Below are positions 58,801 to 64,000 of a DNA stretch of 64,000 nt, in pieces. The DNA is taken from the NCBI GenBank assembly GCA_032622095.1, contig CP136064.1, forward strand, positions 181,200,011 to 181,264,010, in the 5' to 3' direction. This DNA comes from Siphonodentalium dalli (taxonomy: Eukaryota > Mollusca > Scaphopoda > Gadilida > Siphonodentaliidae). Position 1 is the first letter of the stretch; every line of letters starts with the position of its first letter. Below the pieces are notes generated by a model. The model was not told the origin of the DNA. It did not search any database and saw only the letters and a list, made by a program, of their open reading frames with translations. Position numbers and translations under genes: made by a program.

Positions 58801-61800
58801 AGTATGTTGGATTGAACAAATTGTAAAGGTATTAACAGGACATTATTTAAGAAAATCAACTTATGGCCCTTTGAATACTTAGTCTTAGCTTGTTTCCAAA
58901 GATGCCAGTTTGAGGCATTTTTGTCCATTCTAAAAGGATTTGGGCCATAAAAACAAAAAACAATGGGTGTTTTAATGTGTAAAATGATTTGAACTTTCCT
59001 CCCACAACACGTAAGTGATAAAAAATTAGCCTTACATTGGTTATGCCATAGTATGTCACTAGATTTCTTTCATTTTTCAGGAAACTGACTCCAAATTTTA
59101 GCGTTGGTATAGGGGTAGGAAAAATCACAAAATGCAATCTTATCACCAAATTACAGCCATTTCAGACACAATGTTGTTTTCTTCCAGTTTGTGTACATTC
59201 CTGTTGCATTATAAAACTGCTTAATACGTTATCGGACGTTGATTTAGAACTTTATGGCTATGTTGTATAAAAACAATCTCAAAATGCCAATTTGACATTT
59301 CACTGCCAAATTATGACAACAAATATTATAGCTCTGTCAATAAACATAAACAAAGGAAATATGAAATTATGCATGAAAGAACAATGTAAGCAGAAGCTGT
59401 TAATATAAAGTTTTATGCTTCAAGATGCATAATTTTGAAGTTTTTGTTGATATGCTTTCCCCTACCCCATTGTTCTGCCGTTCAAATTTGGAGTAAGTTT
59501 CCATAATGATGAGTGAAATCCAGTGACATTCATTGGTATAACCATTGAAATGCTATTTTCTCAACAAAAAAATGATTTAAGAGGACAGATCACATAATTT
59601 TACACAATAAACTTTCGTTAATTATTCTTAATATGCCTAAAATCCTTTTAAAATTGACAAAAACGCCCCACAATAGCATTTTCGGAAAAGAGGCTAGACT
59701 AAGAGTTCATAGGACCATAATTTTATTTTATTCACCAATGTATTTGGAAATTACTTCACAATTTCTTCAATCTAGTATTCTCAAAATGTTATGAGAAAAG
59801 CAGAGCATATGGATATTAATTTATTGATTTACATGACCTCAAATATGGCATTTCATCACACAAGTTCTGTGGCAAGGCAAATTTGGCTAAGTCCATACAA
59901 TGGAACACACATTTTGTTTGAGAATATTTTATTCTCCTTATTCATAGATGCACATATTAATCATATTTTGTGTTTAATCTAGTGAGGAAATTGCTAAAAC
60001 AGTGAAAAGGTCATTAATTTGGCACTAGTTTTTTAAATAATTAACCATATAATACGGCATTTGGCTCATTCTGCGAAATTAAGGCTCCAAAATCAGGTAA
60101 ACTCGCGTTTTTGAAAGCACACAACTCGAAAAATACTTAAGGAATCTGGGAATGGTTTCCAGTTCTGGATTCAGGAAAATGTGGTCGACAAAATAGGCAT
60201 GATATTTGTAGGACTTGTAAATTTGAATTTTTTATATACATTCATGAAAATCCATATATTGATGATTTTACCAAATTTTCCCAATTTATTTTCCACGAAA
60301 TTCACTAATTTCCCTTTTTCCGATTTTTGCCGATTTTTAGTATGTTGTTTACGGAGGGTATATGTACCAATTCCAGCAAAAAAAAATTCTGTTGCAATTA
60401 GTTCTGGGTAAAACCATAAATGCACTGGACTAAAAGAGAACAAGCGAGTGACTGAGTGAGTGGATGATGGAATTGTTGAAATGTATGCGAATGTGATATC
60501 TGTTTGAGAATGTTAGTGGAACAATGAACGTCGAACTTTTCGACCTTGAACGTGTAAAGGATAATGGGATTTCATTAAGTGACCCCATTTCCCAATATTT
60601 GGCACTCACATTATATTAAGGCTAAGAAGTAAGAACACGAACTTGCATTAACACCCTATTCCATCTGATGATATATACGCCATTTAAAGGTACTCAATCT
60701 GAGCAGACGCTCCTAAATTACTATTTCTTTGGCGTCGGGGGTAAAAAATATTTGATTCGAGTCGAGGAACCCACCCATGAAAGCTCAGAGTGATTAGATA
60801 TCGATGTTTGAAGTTTGCTGTTTCTATTGTTTGTGGACCAGATCTTATCCAGAAGCACTTGCTCAAACGGACAAATTGCGGTTGTAAGATGGATAACTCT
60901 AAATTCAAGTGGTTACTATTAACAATAAAAAACACTTGATTTTAGAGTTATCCATCTTACAACCGAAATTTGTCCGTTCGAGCATGTGCTTCTGGGTAAG
61001 ATCTGGTCCACAAACAATAGAAACAGCAAACTTCAAGCATCGATATCTAATCACTCTGAGCTTTGATGGGTGGGTTCCTCGACTCGAATCAAATATTTTT
61101 TACCCCCGAAGCCAAAGAAATAGTAAATTAGGAGCGTCTGATCGGATTGAGTACCTTTAACAAGGAAATCTACATGATTGTATTGATGTTTGTGAATATA
61201 TTATGGCAGTGGGTCAAAACGGTGTTCTATTATATGTGGGTACTTTCAAGTTTAAAACTACTACGGTATTCAATAATACCCGGCATTTTCTGACGTCCGA
61301 TATAAATAACGCAGATTAATCGACGATGGAAATGGTAATCGATTATCGGCTTTATCAACGGTTAATCGATTATACGATTAATCGTGGCACCCCTACCGCT
61401 AACTGCCTTATACCTATCCAACTACTGACATTTTATATGGCCCATCCTGAATTTGGATGATGTGGCTTGTCTACGTGGATCATGCTCTTCCAATCGACTG
61501 ATACATGTATCTTCATATAATCTAAACCCTATATGTTGATTAATCGTCAGTGATGTTAACTTGTTGTTGATGTTTCAGTTGTTTTTGTTTTGCAGTGGCT
61601 AAGCCGACGGGCGGAGGCTGAAAATGGGAGGAGAACTTCGATGGTGACGGTGATTTTATTGTTATAATAAAGCTATTGACTATATCTGTAACATTTTAAA
61701 GGGGTACTGTACGCCAATTTCAATAAATTCCCGTAATAGCAACGATCTAACATCGATAATATACAGAACAATAAGAAACTTGAGTCGAAGATGTATTCTG

Positions 61801-62511
61801 TAAACGTTCAGGTTAACAGGTTATCTTAAAATCAAAGTTAATAATTTGATATAAATTAAATTACGAATTTCCGTGTACAAGACGTAATCAGATTAAATGA
61901 CGGACAATGGATTGAGTAACGCGTGGCCCACACGATCGTGTAAAAAAGTATGTTGATACGGCGCGTAAACTCAAGCCACTCACTGACTTGTGACTATACC
62001 ATAAACTATACCATAAATGAGTATACGTGACTATAGAATGCAAGTAATGTGACATTTATTTGATACATTTGCTTGAAAACTGTACAAAAATTACTCGATG
62101 ACGATATAGTTCTGTTTTCACATTCCGGCTAATCTGCCAACATTACTTCGTACTCAAGTCTTTCAAATAATGGAAATCTGGTTACCATATTCTATGAAGC
62201 AGAGACTATAGAAATATACAACAATAGTTGAGTACAGCACCCCTTTAATTGCTCCATGAAGACCGTGTTTATATTTTGTAACATTTTTTATAATAATTTC
62301 TGTGCGTTATTCTCAATTTCTTTTTTGAAAAGAGAATAAACGCATAATTTATATATACATCATCTAGAGGTAAGTTACATGCAAGTTGATGGGGTGATTA
62401 GGTGAGAGCCTTACCATAAAACCATGCAATCCCAACGGTCTGTAGTACAGCGATGGGGAGAAGTGTCGTCAACGCATACCAGTCAATCAGTTGCAGCACA
62501 TACACACCACC
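43634..62511 (-). CDS. SLC6-family sodium-dependent neurotransmitter/amino-acid transporter, 3' part (4 exons, 5' end outside window)
   Basis: The exons join as complement(43634..43807, 45335..45502, 46359..46459, 62415..62511) and give 179 in-frame residues ending in TGA. Every junction has AG acceptors and GT donors with matching phase (0, then 1, then 0, then 0). SLC6 proteins are 12-TM plasma-membrane symporters that import small amines or amino acids with Na+ and Cl-. The sequence shows the family hallmarks in order: [13 protein letters not shown] (TM10), [20 protein letters not shown] (loop and start of TM11), [14 protein letters not shown] (TM12), and KKGSLQQRF (TM12 exit and cytosolic tail). 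The [10 protein letters not shown] form points to the GABA/glycine/betaine-type branch, but the substrate site (TM1, TM3, TM6, TM8) lies in missing exons, so the substrate is unknown. The remaining N-terminal two-thirds must lie beyond 64000; no TM9 exon was found in 62512-64000. The reading frame has no lesions. Confidence 0.92.
43995..44200. repeat. Dispersed repeat (copy of 14056-14275)
   Basis: TAAAGATACGGGCGGTGTTG, TAGTAAAATATAGACAGACA and TTCTTATACCAATCAGAAAT are shared with 14056-14275 in the same orientation. Class unknown. Confidence 0.8.
44640..44740 (+). mobile_element. Solo right end of a piggyBac-type MITE
   Basis: GCATATATAAGATAATGCAT (half of the 67-nt hairpin), CAATCCAGAAAGGGTTAAGC at the end; GGG followed by TTAA at 44737-44740 is the typical boundary. 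Confidence 0.65.
44935..45215. promoter_or_regulatory. Cluster of TAAACA (forkhead-type) motifs in an SLC6 intron
   Basis: Eight TAAACA(C/T) words and two GTTTAC words occur within ~280 bp, with further GTTTA half-motifs. The segment looks like a degenerate CTAAACAC minisatellite. TAAACA is the forkhead core; whether these sites are used is unknown. Confidence 0.4.
45335..45502 (-). CDS. SLC6-like transporter exon encoding end of TM11 and TM12
   Basis: This 168-nt exon (56 codons) runs from the acceptor CGTTTGCAG to the donor GTAATT. It encodes [16 protein letters not shown] (end of TM11 and outer loop), [18 protein letters not shown] (TM12; the YP.W...GW signature is typical of SLC6) and [11 protein letters not shown], the start of the cytosolic tail. 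Both ends are phase 0. A MITE begins only 29 nt upstream of the exon in transcript orientation (45531), so the acceptor region is very compact. Confidence 0.93.
45531..45910. mobile_element. MITE with TTAAAGATG ends, beside a splice acceptor
   Basis: Left end TTAAAGATGAATAATCCGAA and right end ATTCGGATTATGCATCTTT are inverted repeats. Internal text (GAGGAACCCACCCATCAAAG, CTCAGAGTGATCAGATATCG) is shared with the palindromic MITE at 60684-61160. It fills most of the 856-bp intron and stops 27 nt before the acceptor AG of the TM11-TM12 exon. Confidence 0.85.
45995..46275. mobile_element. Decayed MITE of the AATCCGAATTAACG/TACTCAATC family
   Basis: It starts with GTATAATCCGAATTAACGCT, contains GATGAAGATGGATAACTCTA, and ends GAATCGGATTGAGTACCTTC. 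These match pieces of the copies at 45531, 53341 and 60684. The copy is rearranged and contains a (TTG)n run at 46200-46215. Confidence 0.7.
46359..46459 (-). CDS. SLC6-like transporter exon encoding the TM10-TM11 loop and start of TM11
   Basis: This 101-nt exon follows the acceptor TTTATAG and ends before the donor GTGAGT. With the carried-over G it encodes 34 residues: [17 protein letters not shown], then [17 protein letters not shown]. The motif (A/V)DRF.DDIE.M.G.RP followed by W...WK...P is diagnostic of the SLC6 family. The exon ends in phase 0 and reads straight into [10 protein letters not shown] of the next exon. Frame and splice sites are intact. Confidence 0.93.
46523..46668. mobile_element. 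146-bp hairpin MITE
   Basis: Near-perfect inverted repeat with ~70-bp arms. The outer ends read AGAAATAAATACACGGTGTA and its complement; the inner arm reads TTGTACCACAAAAAACTGAT. The loop is near ACGACGCGTAGCGG. A short related inverted repeat (TGGTACAATT / AATTGTACCA) lies at 47396-47435. Confidence 0.88.
46680..47605. other. Intronic sequence with no recognised feature
   Basis: Apart from the short inverted repeat near 47400, I see no coding signature, array or terminal repeats. Two overlapping minus-strand open frames (47289-47541) have no recognisable motif. Confidence 0.6.
47610..48967 (+). mobile_element. Helentron/HINE-like element with tandem ~157-bp core (pearl type)
   Basis: The 5' end carries the palindromic AGTGTCAATGACACTGTAGC. 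The core has seven degenerate units, recognised by AATCCAAGATGGCTGC followed by GGCGGCCATGTTTTT, at about 47829, 47990, 48131, 48297, 48454, 48618 and 48771. The 3' part reads GGAAATTGTTGACGGACACA, an ACACACGG-type microsatellite, then AAGTAAGTTGAGCTAA. A conserved 5' block, a ~160-bp tandem core, a microsatellite and a short 3' palindrome match the layout of bivalve pearl elements and other non-autonomous Helentrons. No Rep/helicase is encoded. Confidence 0.75.
48968..49120. mobile_element. hAT-like left end
   Basis: It begins TAGGGGTGCCAAGATTAATC, followed by a GATAATCGATTACCATTTCC block. TAGGGGTG is a typical hAT-type terminus. About 150 bp mirrors 61235-61395. It starts right at the 3' end of the Helentron-like element. 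Confidence 0.65.
49198..49432. repeat. Stem-loop with 21-bp arms
   Basis: CCTCATTCTGCTTAGGCCTC near 49203 is the inverted match of TGAGGCCTAAGCAGAATGAG near 49407. The ~180 bp between the arms show no further structure. Confidence 0.7.
49435..50185. other. Intronic sequence with no recognised feature
   Basis: No repeats, splice-flanked coding segments or terminal repeats seen. Confidence 0.55.
50190..50346. repeat. 24-bp minisatellite, ~6.5 copies
   Basis: The unit is AAAATCAAAGCAGTTACGTG plus TAAG. One unit carries an extra AAGAAAATC-type segment (50262-50278). The 24-bp period is divisible by three, so both strands show artificial open frames (KIKAVTCK and its reverse), which explains the apparent ORFs here. 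Confidence 0.92.
50347..50735. other. Intronic sequence with no recognised feature
   Basis: Only scattered single-copy-like AT-rich sequence. Confidence 0.55.
50738..50900 (+). mobile_element. MITE end, TTAA-flanked (copy of 26399-26560)
   Basis: TTAACCCATTTTATACTTAA then GGATTCTCCCACTCAAGTTA and AAAAGTATATATTGGAATGA. It matches the start of the 26.4-kb copy, and both begin at TTAA followed by CCC, a piggyBac-like start. The other end was not identified. Confidence 0.65.
51088..51610 (-). repeat. Dispersed G-run repeat (inverted copy of 6641-7300)
   Basis: It starts with a 24-G run (51088-51111), then GTAAGTTTTTTCC / GGTCTGGGACACCCACC tandem segments, and continues through AACACAGTTCCAGTCCTCTC. 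The same text occurs in opposite orientation at 6641-7300. Proline/glycine-rich frames here are low-complexity artefacts. Confidence 0.8.
51611..52205. other. Intronic sequence with no recognised feature
   Basis: No arrays or terminal repeats seen; a 71-codon minus frame (51642-51857) shows no known motif. Confidence 0.5.
52213..52394. mobile_element. Hairpin MITE with internal duplication
   Basis: The arms share GTGTTTTG.GTGAATACCGG and CACAGTGAGATACTGGAATC. The left arm contains two tandem copies of the 39-bp CACAGTGAGATACTGGAATC..CGTGGCC segment and the right arm one, so the fold is asymmetric. Confidence 0.82.
52735..52960. repeat. Degenerate GGAATACGGAATACC repeats
   Basis: Repeated GGAATACGGAATACC / GGAGTACGGCGTACG variants spaced 30-60 bp, ending in a G-run near 52950. 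No coding sense. Confidence 0.6.
53341..53735. mobile_element. MITE of the TTAAAGGTACTCAATC family
   Basis: Left end TTAAAGGTACTCAATCAAAT; right end TTAATCGGATTATGCATCTT and TAA. Internal GATGGGTGGGTTCCTTGACT is shared with the copies at 45531 and 60684. Confidence 0.75.
53789..54237. mobile_element. 449-bp MITE with two nested 67-nt hairpins
   Basis: Ends GTGACCCGCCATATCAAATC and its complement, then GGGATTTTTTTTACCCTGTG. Each arm carries a complete 67-nt hairpin (53841-53907 and 54119-54185). The middle (CCCAGATAAACATGAGCAGA) is unique to this family. Flanks ATATAT / ATATAT may be the target duplication. Second copy at 38199-38658. Confidence 0.9.
54568..54715. mobile_element. Decayed piggyBac-type MITE
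   Basis: TTAA then CCTTTTCATGACGGGAGCT at the left; AGGAATCTCCTGTCATGGAA and GGG followed by TTTA (mutated TTAA) at the right. It contains a degenerate version of the 67-nt hairpin (TCGCATATATAAGAGAATGC). Confidence 0.75.
54766..55070. repeat. 34-bp minisatellite, 9 copies
   Basis: The unit is ACAGATAACACTGGTTTACA followed by AACTTTACGACGGT. Copies differ by single bases only (ACATTGG, ACGAGGG, ATACCAC, ACCGATA). Confidence 0.95.
55080..56775. other. Intronic sequence with four GTTACGTGTGTGAC-like motifs
   Basis: (G)TTACGT(G/C)TGTGAC occurs near 55110, 55285, 55493 and 55545 without regular spacing. A C-run lies at 55938-55946. Nothing else recognised up to the truncated Helentron-like element. 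Confidence 0.55.
56780..57008 (+). mobile_element. Truncated Helentron/HINE-like element (3' end plus one core unit)
   Basis: One core unit (CAGCGGCCATGTTTTTTGGC) is followed by the full 3' tail: ACGGACACACGCACACACGG, CGCCAGACCATGGCAATAGC, then ACTTACAAAGTAAGTTGAGC. The tail preserves the terminal palindrome better than the 47.6-kb copy. The 87-codon frame here is repeat-derived. Confidence 0.8.
57010..57578. other. Intronic sequence with no recognised feature
   Basis: A 79-codon plus-strand frame (57065-57304) shows no family motif or flanking splice sites that I can support. Confidence 0.5.
57581..58032. mobile_element. MITE of the AAAGGCCCACTTAA family
   Basis: Left end AAAGGCCCACTTAATATTCG; right end GACTCGAAAATTAAATTAGC and CTTT. 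Subterminal text (AACCCCCCAGATCACATTAT) is shared with copies at 24262-24782 and 32691-33136. Confidence 0.85.
58101..60450. mobile_element. 2.3-kb palindromic (foldback-like) element
   Basis: The left arm (58101-~59118) and right arm (~59465-60450) are inverted copies separated by ~350 bp. Examples: AGTCCAGTGCATTTATG at 58128 against CATAAATGCACTGGACT at 60416; CATACTAAAAATCGGCAAAA against TTTGCCGATTTTTAGTATG; GTGTTCCATTGTATGGACTT against AAGTCCATACAATGGAACAC. The arms have diverged with indels. Open frames on either arm are mirror images and carry no known domain. Confidence 0.85.
60684..61160. mobile_element. 477-bp palindromic MITE
   Basis: Perfectly laid-out inverted repeat with ~230-bp arms and a short spacer (TACTATTAACAATAAA). 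Ends are TTAAAGGTACTCAATC / GATTGAGTACCTTTAA. Two mirrored 83-codon frames (60684-60935 minus, 60909-61160 plus) translate almost identically because of the palindrome, not because of a gene. Confidence 0.92.
61235..61395. mobile_element. hAT-like right end
   Basis: Reverse complement of the 48968 end. It contains GGAAATGGTAATCGATTATC and terminates GATTAATCGTGGCACCCCTA. Flanking 8-mers are GAGCTAAC (left end) and CCGCTAAC (this end), 6 of 8 identical, as expected of an aged 8-bp hAT target duplication or by chance. Confidence 0.65.
61396..61690. other. Intronic sequence with no recognised feature
   Basis: Single-copy-looking AT-rich sequence. Confidence 0.5.
61695..62248. mobile_element. 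MITE of the TTTAAAGGGGTACTGTAC family, copy 3
   Basis: Starts TTTAAAGGGGTACTGTACGC, ends GAGTACAGCACCCCTTTAA. Internal match to 3059-3699 in the left part (AATTTCAATAAATTCC, GGTTAACAGG) and to 1-331 in the right part (CTCAAGCCACTCACTGACT, ACATTCCGG). Located ~165 bp downstream of the TM10 exon. Confidence 0.88.
62415..62511 (-). CDS. SLC6-like transporter exon encoding TM10
   Basis: This 97-nt internal exon carries 32 codons plus one base. The acceptor reads TTCATGCAG before GGTGGTGTG and the donor reads TATG then GTAAGG. The product starts [19 protein letters not shown] and ends GIAWFY, matching the SLC6 TM10 block, which almost always opens with GG(M/I/V)YV. The split glycine codon (G plus GT) is completed by the exon at 46459, which rebuilds the [12 protein letters not shown] motif. 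That phase match across a 16-kb intron is strong evidence that the two pieces belong to one gene. Confidence 0.92.
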
Positions 62512-64000
62512 CTGCATGAAAGGGAAACAGTGGGTATCGGAACAATATAGTTACCCTTGGAACAAACGTCGCACTACAGACGACTCGAATTCAATTCGAA
62601 TTAAACTCGAGTTTAATTCATAATTCGTCTGTTGAAACAAACGTCGCATTTAATTCAAGATGAATCTAAATGATTTCTTAAAATTGCACAAAACGTTCAT
62701 GAGGGTTTTGGTCAAAACGGCTAAAATATGAAGTTATATTTCAATTCTAAAACGTAAAATTTAGTGAGAAAATGTGGCTTTTGACTTCCAAGCGACGAAA
62801 TTAATATTAATATTCCGAGGAGTGGAAATTATTGGTTTTATATCGCTATTTCGTAGGTATTTGACACATATTTTAGGTAGGACATGATTCTTTAGGTGGT
62901 ATTTTGCTCTGCATGAACTTGTCTGAAAGAAATCAGGTCCAGTTTATTTGTATACGAAAACGTTGTACCATTTTAACAATTTAATAGTAAATTGAGGTCA
63001 ACGCGGTATAACACTATATTGCGTCAGTATGCCTATCTAAAACCACGTGGTAAAATAAACATGGCGGGCAGGGACGTATAGCTAGATGGTCTCCGTTGGG
63101 GGGGGGGGGCTAATAAATTAGCGTAATTCAATTTGCACCCCACTTGGCTGTTCCTTCACATACCTGGATGATAGCCTATTCTGAATGGATCAGTAGAATT
63201 GTGATCATGCACTGGGCGGACCATGGTTCTGCCAGTATATAGAAGAAAAAAATAGAGATCTGAACCTGAAAATCCGATCATAGTTGGGCACGGTGGGAGA
63301 AAAGGCTGAACATGAAAACCGCGAAAAAACTATAGTATTAGACTGGCCTCAAGCTTTCCAAGTGTTGGAAATTTCCAACCTGACACCCCCACGAAGGTTG
63401 GAAAATTTCTAACTGATGACCATTTAAGTTTATAATTTTGAACAAAAGCATAGGAAAATAATTAGCAGTTTTTTGGCTGGCCACGAGGGACCAGGACACA
63501 GGATTCCCGACTGATGGCCATTTCAGTCAAATTGTTGGACAAAAAGTAGGAAAATATGCAAATGTTAGTCTAAAAACAACAAATTCCCCAATAATTACTT
63601 GTTGGAAAATCAAATTACAAGAACAATTTCAACCCATCGTTGATGTGAAATTTGCACACGTCCATGCATGCATAGTAGCGGGTATATCCAAACGGAATAA
63701 ATATTTATTTAGTGCGTCTACTCGCATTTAATTTGAAACCAACGTCGCACTTTCGTCGACTCGAAATCAAATACCACCTAATTACGTCATGCTCGTTGGT
63801 GTTTTCCAGTTTCAATTGGAATTCCCTCATTAGCATATCATTATGCAGCTCGTTTGCATTTCTCCGATATAAATTCGAGTCGACCGTGATGCGACGTTTG
63901 TTTCAAACACGGATCTCAGACGCATCAGCAATTAAATTCGTGTTGACCACACGCATTCTTCGTCGGTAGTGCGTCTACTCGCATTTATTTGAAACAAACG
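62512..64000. repeat. Intron with AAACAAACGTCGCA inverted/tandem repeats
   Basis: AACAAACGTCGCACTACAGACGACTCG at 62564 (shown here as a landmark around CGTCGCACTACAGACGAC) folds on TTCGTCTGTTGAAACAAACG ending at 62650. Related units return at 63705-64000 (GTGCGTCTACTCGCATTTA twice, GATGCGACGTTTGTTTC). Between them I see only AT-rich sequence, a G-run at 63099-63109 and TTGGAAATTTCCAACC-type short palindromes. The expected preceding SLC6 exon was looked for and not found. Confidence 0.6.

Larger units (their letters stand above)
46460..62414 (-). other. 15,955-bp intron of the SLC6-like gene
   Basis: This intron is bounded by GTAAGG at 62414 and TTTATAG ending at 46460. It holds a 146-bp hairpin, a Helentron-like tandem-core element, two hAT-like ends, several MITEs, minisatellites, a 2.3-kb palindrome and a 477-bp palindromic MITE, all listed separately. 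No second gene was recognised inside it. Confidence 0.85.

Noticed and set aside
60684-61160. Two nearly identical 83-codon proteins on opposite strands
   Set aside because: They arise from the palindromic MITE; no domain, no initiation context.
62512-64000. Next upstream SLC6 exon (TM9 region)
   Set aside because: No minus-strand segment with splice sites and the expected hydrophobic pattern was found; presumed outside the window.
1-64000. tRNA, rRNA or other structured RNA genes
   Set aside because: No cloverleaf with A/B boxes or rRNA core sequence was recognised on either strand by reading; a covariance-model scan would settle it.

Overview
This window looks like nuclear DNA of a marine invertebrate animal. 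It is AT-rich, has spliced genes with GT-AG introns, and is packed with transposable elements, satellites and minisatellites. The satellite-core elements resemble the pearl/Helentron-type repeats with roughly 160-bp cores known from bivalves. I cannot fix the phylum; mollusc, brachiopod, hemichordate or similar are all possible. There are no bacterial-type operons, and most open frames of 60-120 codons are chance frames or repeat-derived.

Right third (43.6-62.5 kb, minus strand). This is the 3' end of one real host gene, a sodium-coupled neurotransmitter/amino-acid transporter of the SLC6 family. Four exons join in perfect phase (62415-62511, 46359-46459, 45335-45502, 43634-43807). They encode TM10, the start of TM11, TM11-TM12 and the C-terminal tail, 179 residues ending in a stop. 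The introns are 15,955, 856 and 1,527 bp. The 16-kb intron is a transposon graveyard: a tandem-core Helentron-like element, hAT-like ends 12.4 kb apart, a 2.3-kb palindrome and many MITEs. The 5' exons lie beyond 64 kb.

Middle (21-30 kb). A truncated LINE reverse-transcriptase C-terminus lies at 21.8 kb. A satellite array is interrupted by a 2.04-kb element with a perfect 9-bp target-site duplication. A two-exon MULE/FLYWCH transposase-derived gene (28718-27594, minus) has lost its catalytic core and carries one in-frame stop. A complete tandem-core Helentron-like element follows at 29.0-30.2 kb.

Left half and 30-43 kb. No host gene was recognised. The stretch is a mosaic of foldback elements (15.2-20.2 kb and 40.7-42.4 kb), TIR elements, degenerate ~120-200-bp tandem arrays, dispersed elements dense in TCAAGGTCA motifs, and piggyBac-type MITEs flanked by TTAA. 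A strictly conserved 67-nt hairpin occurs five times. The recurring theme is that several apparently unrelated mobile elements are built from tandem ~120-200-bp units, often arranged as large inverted repeats.
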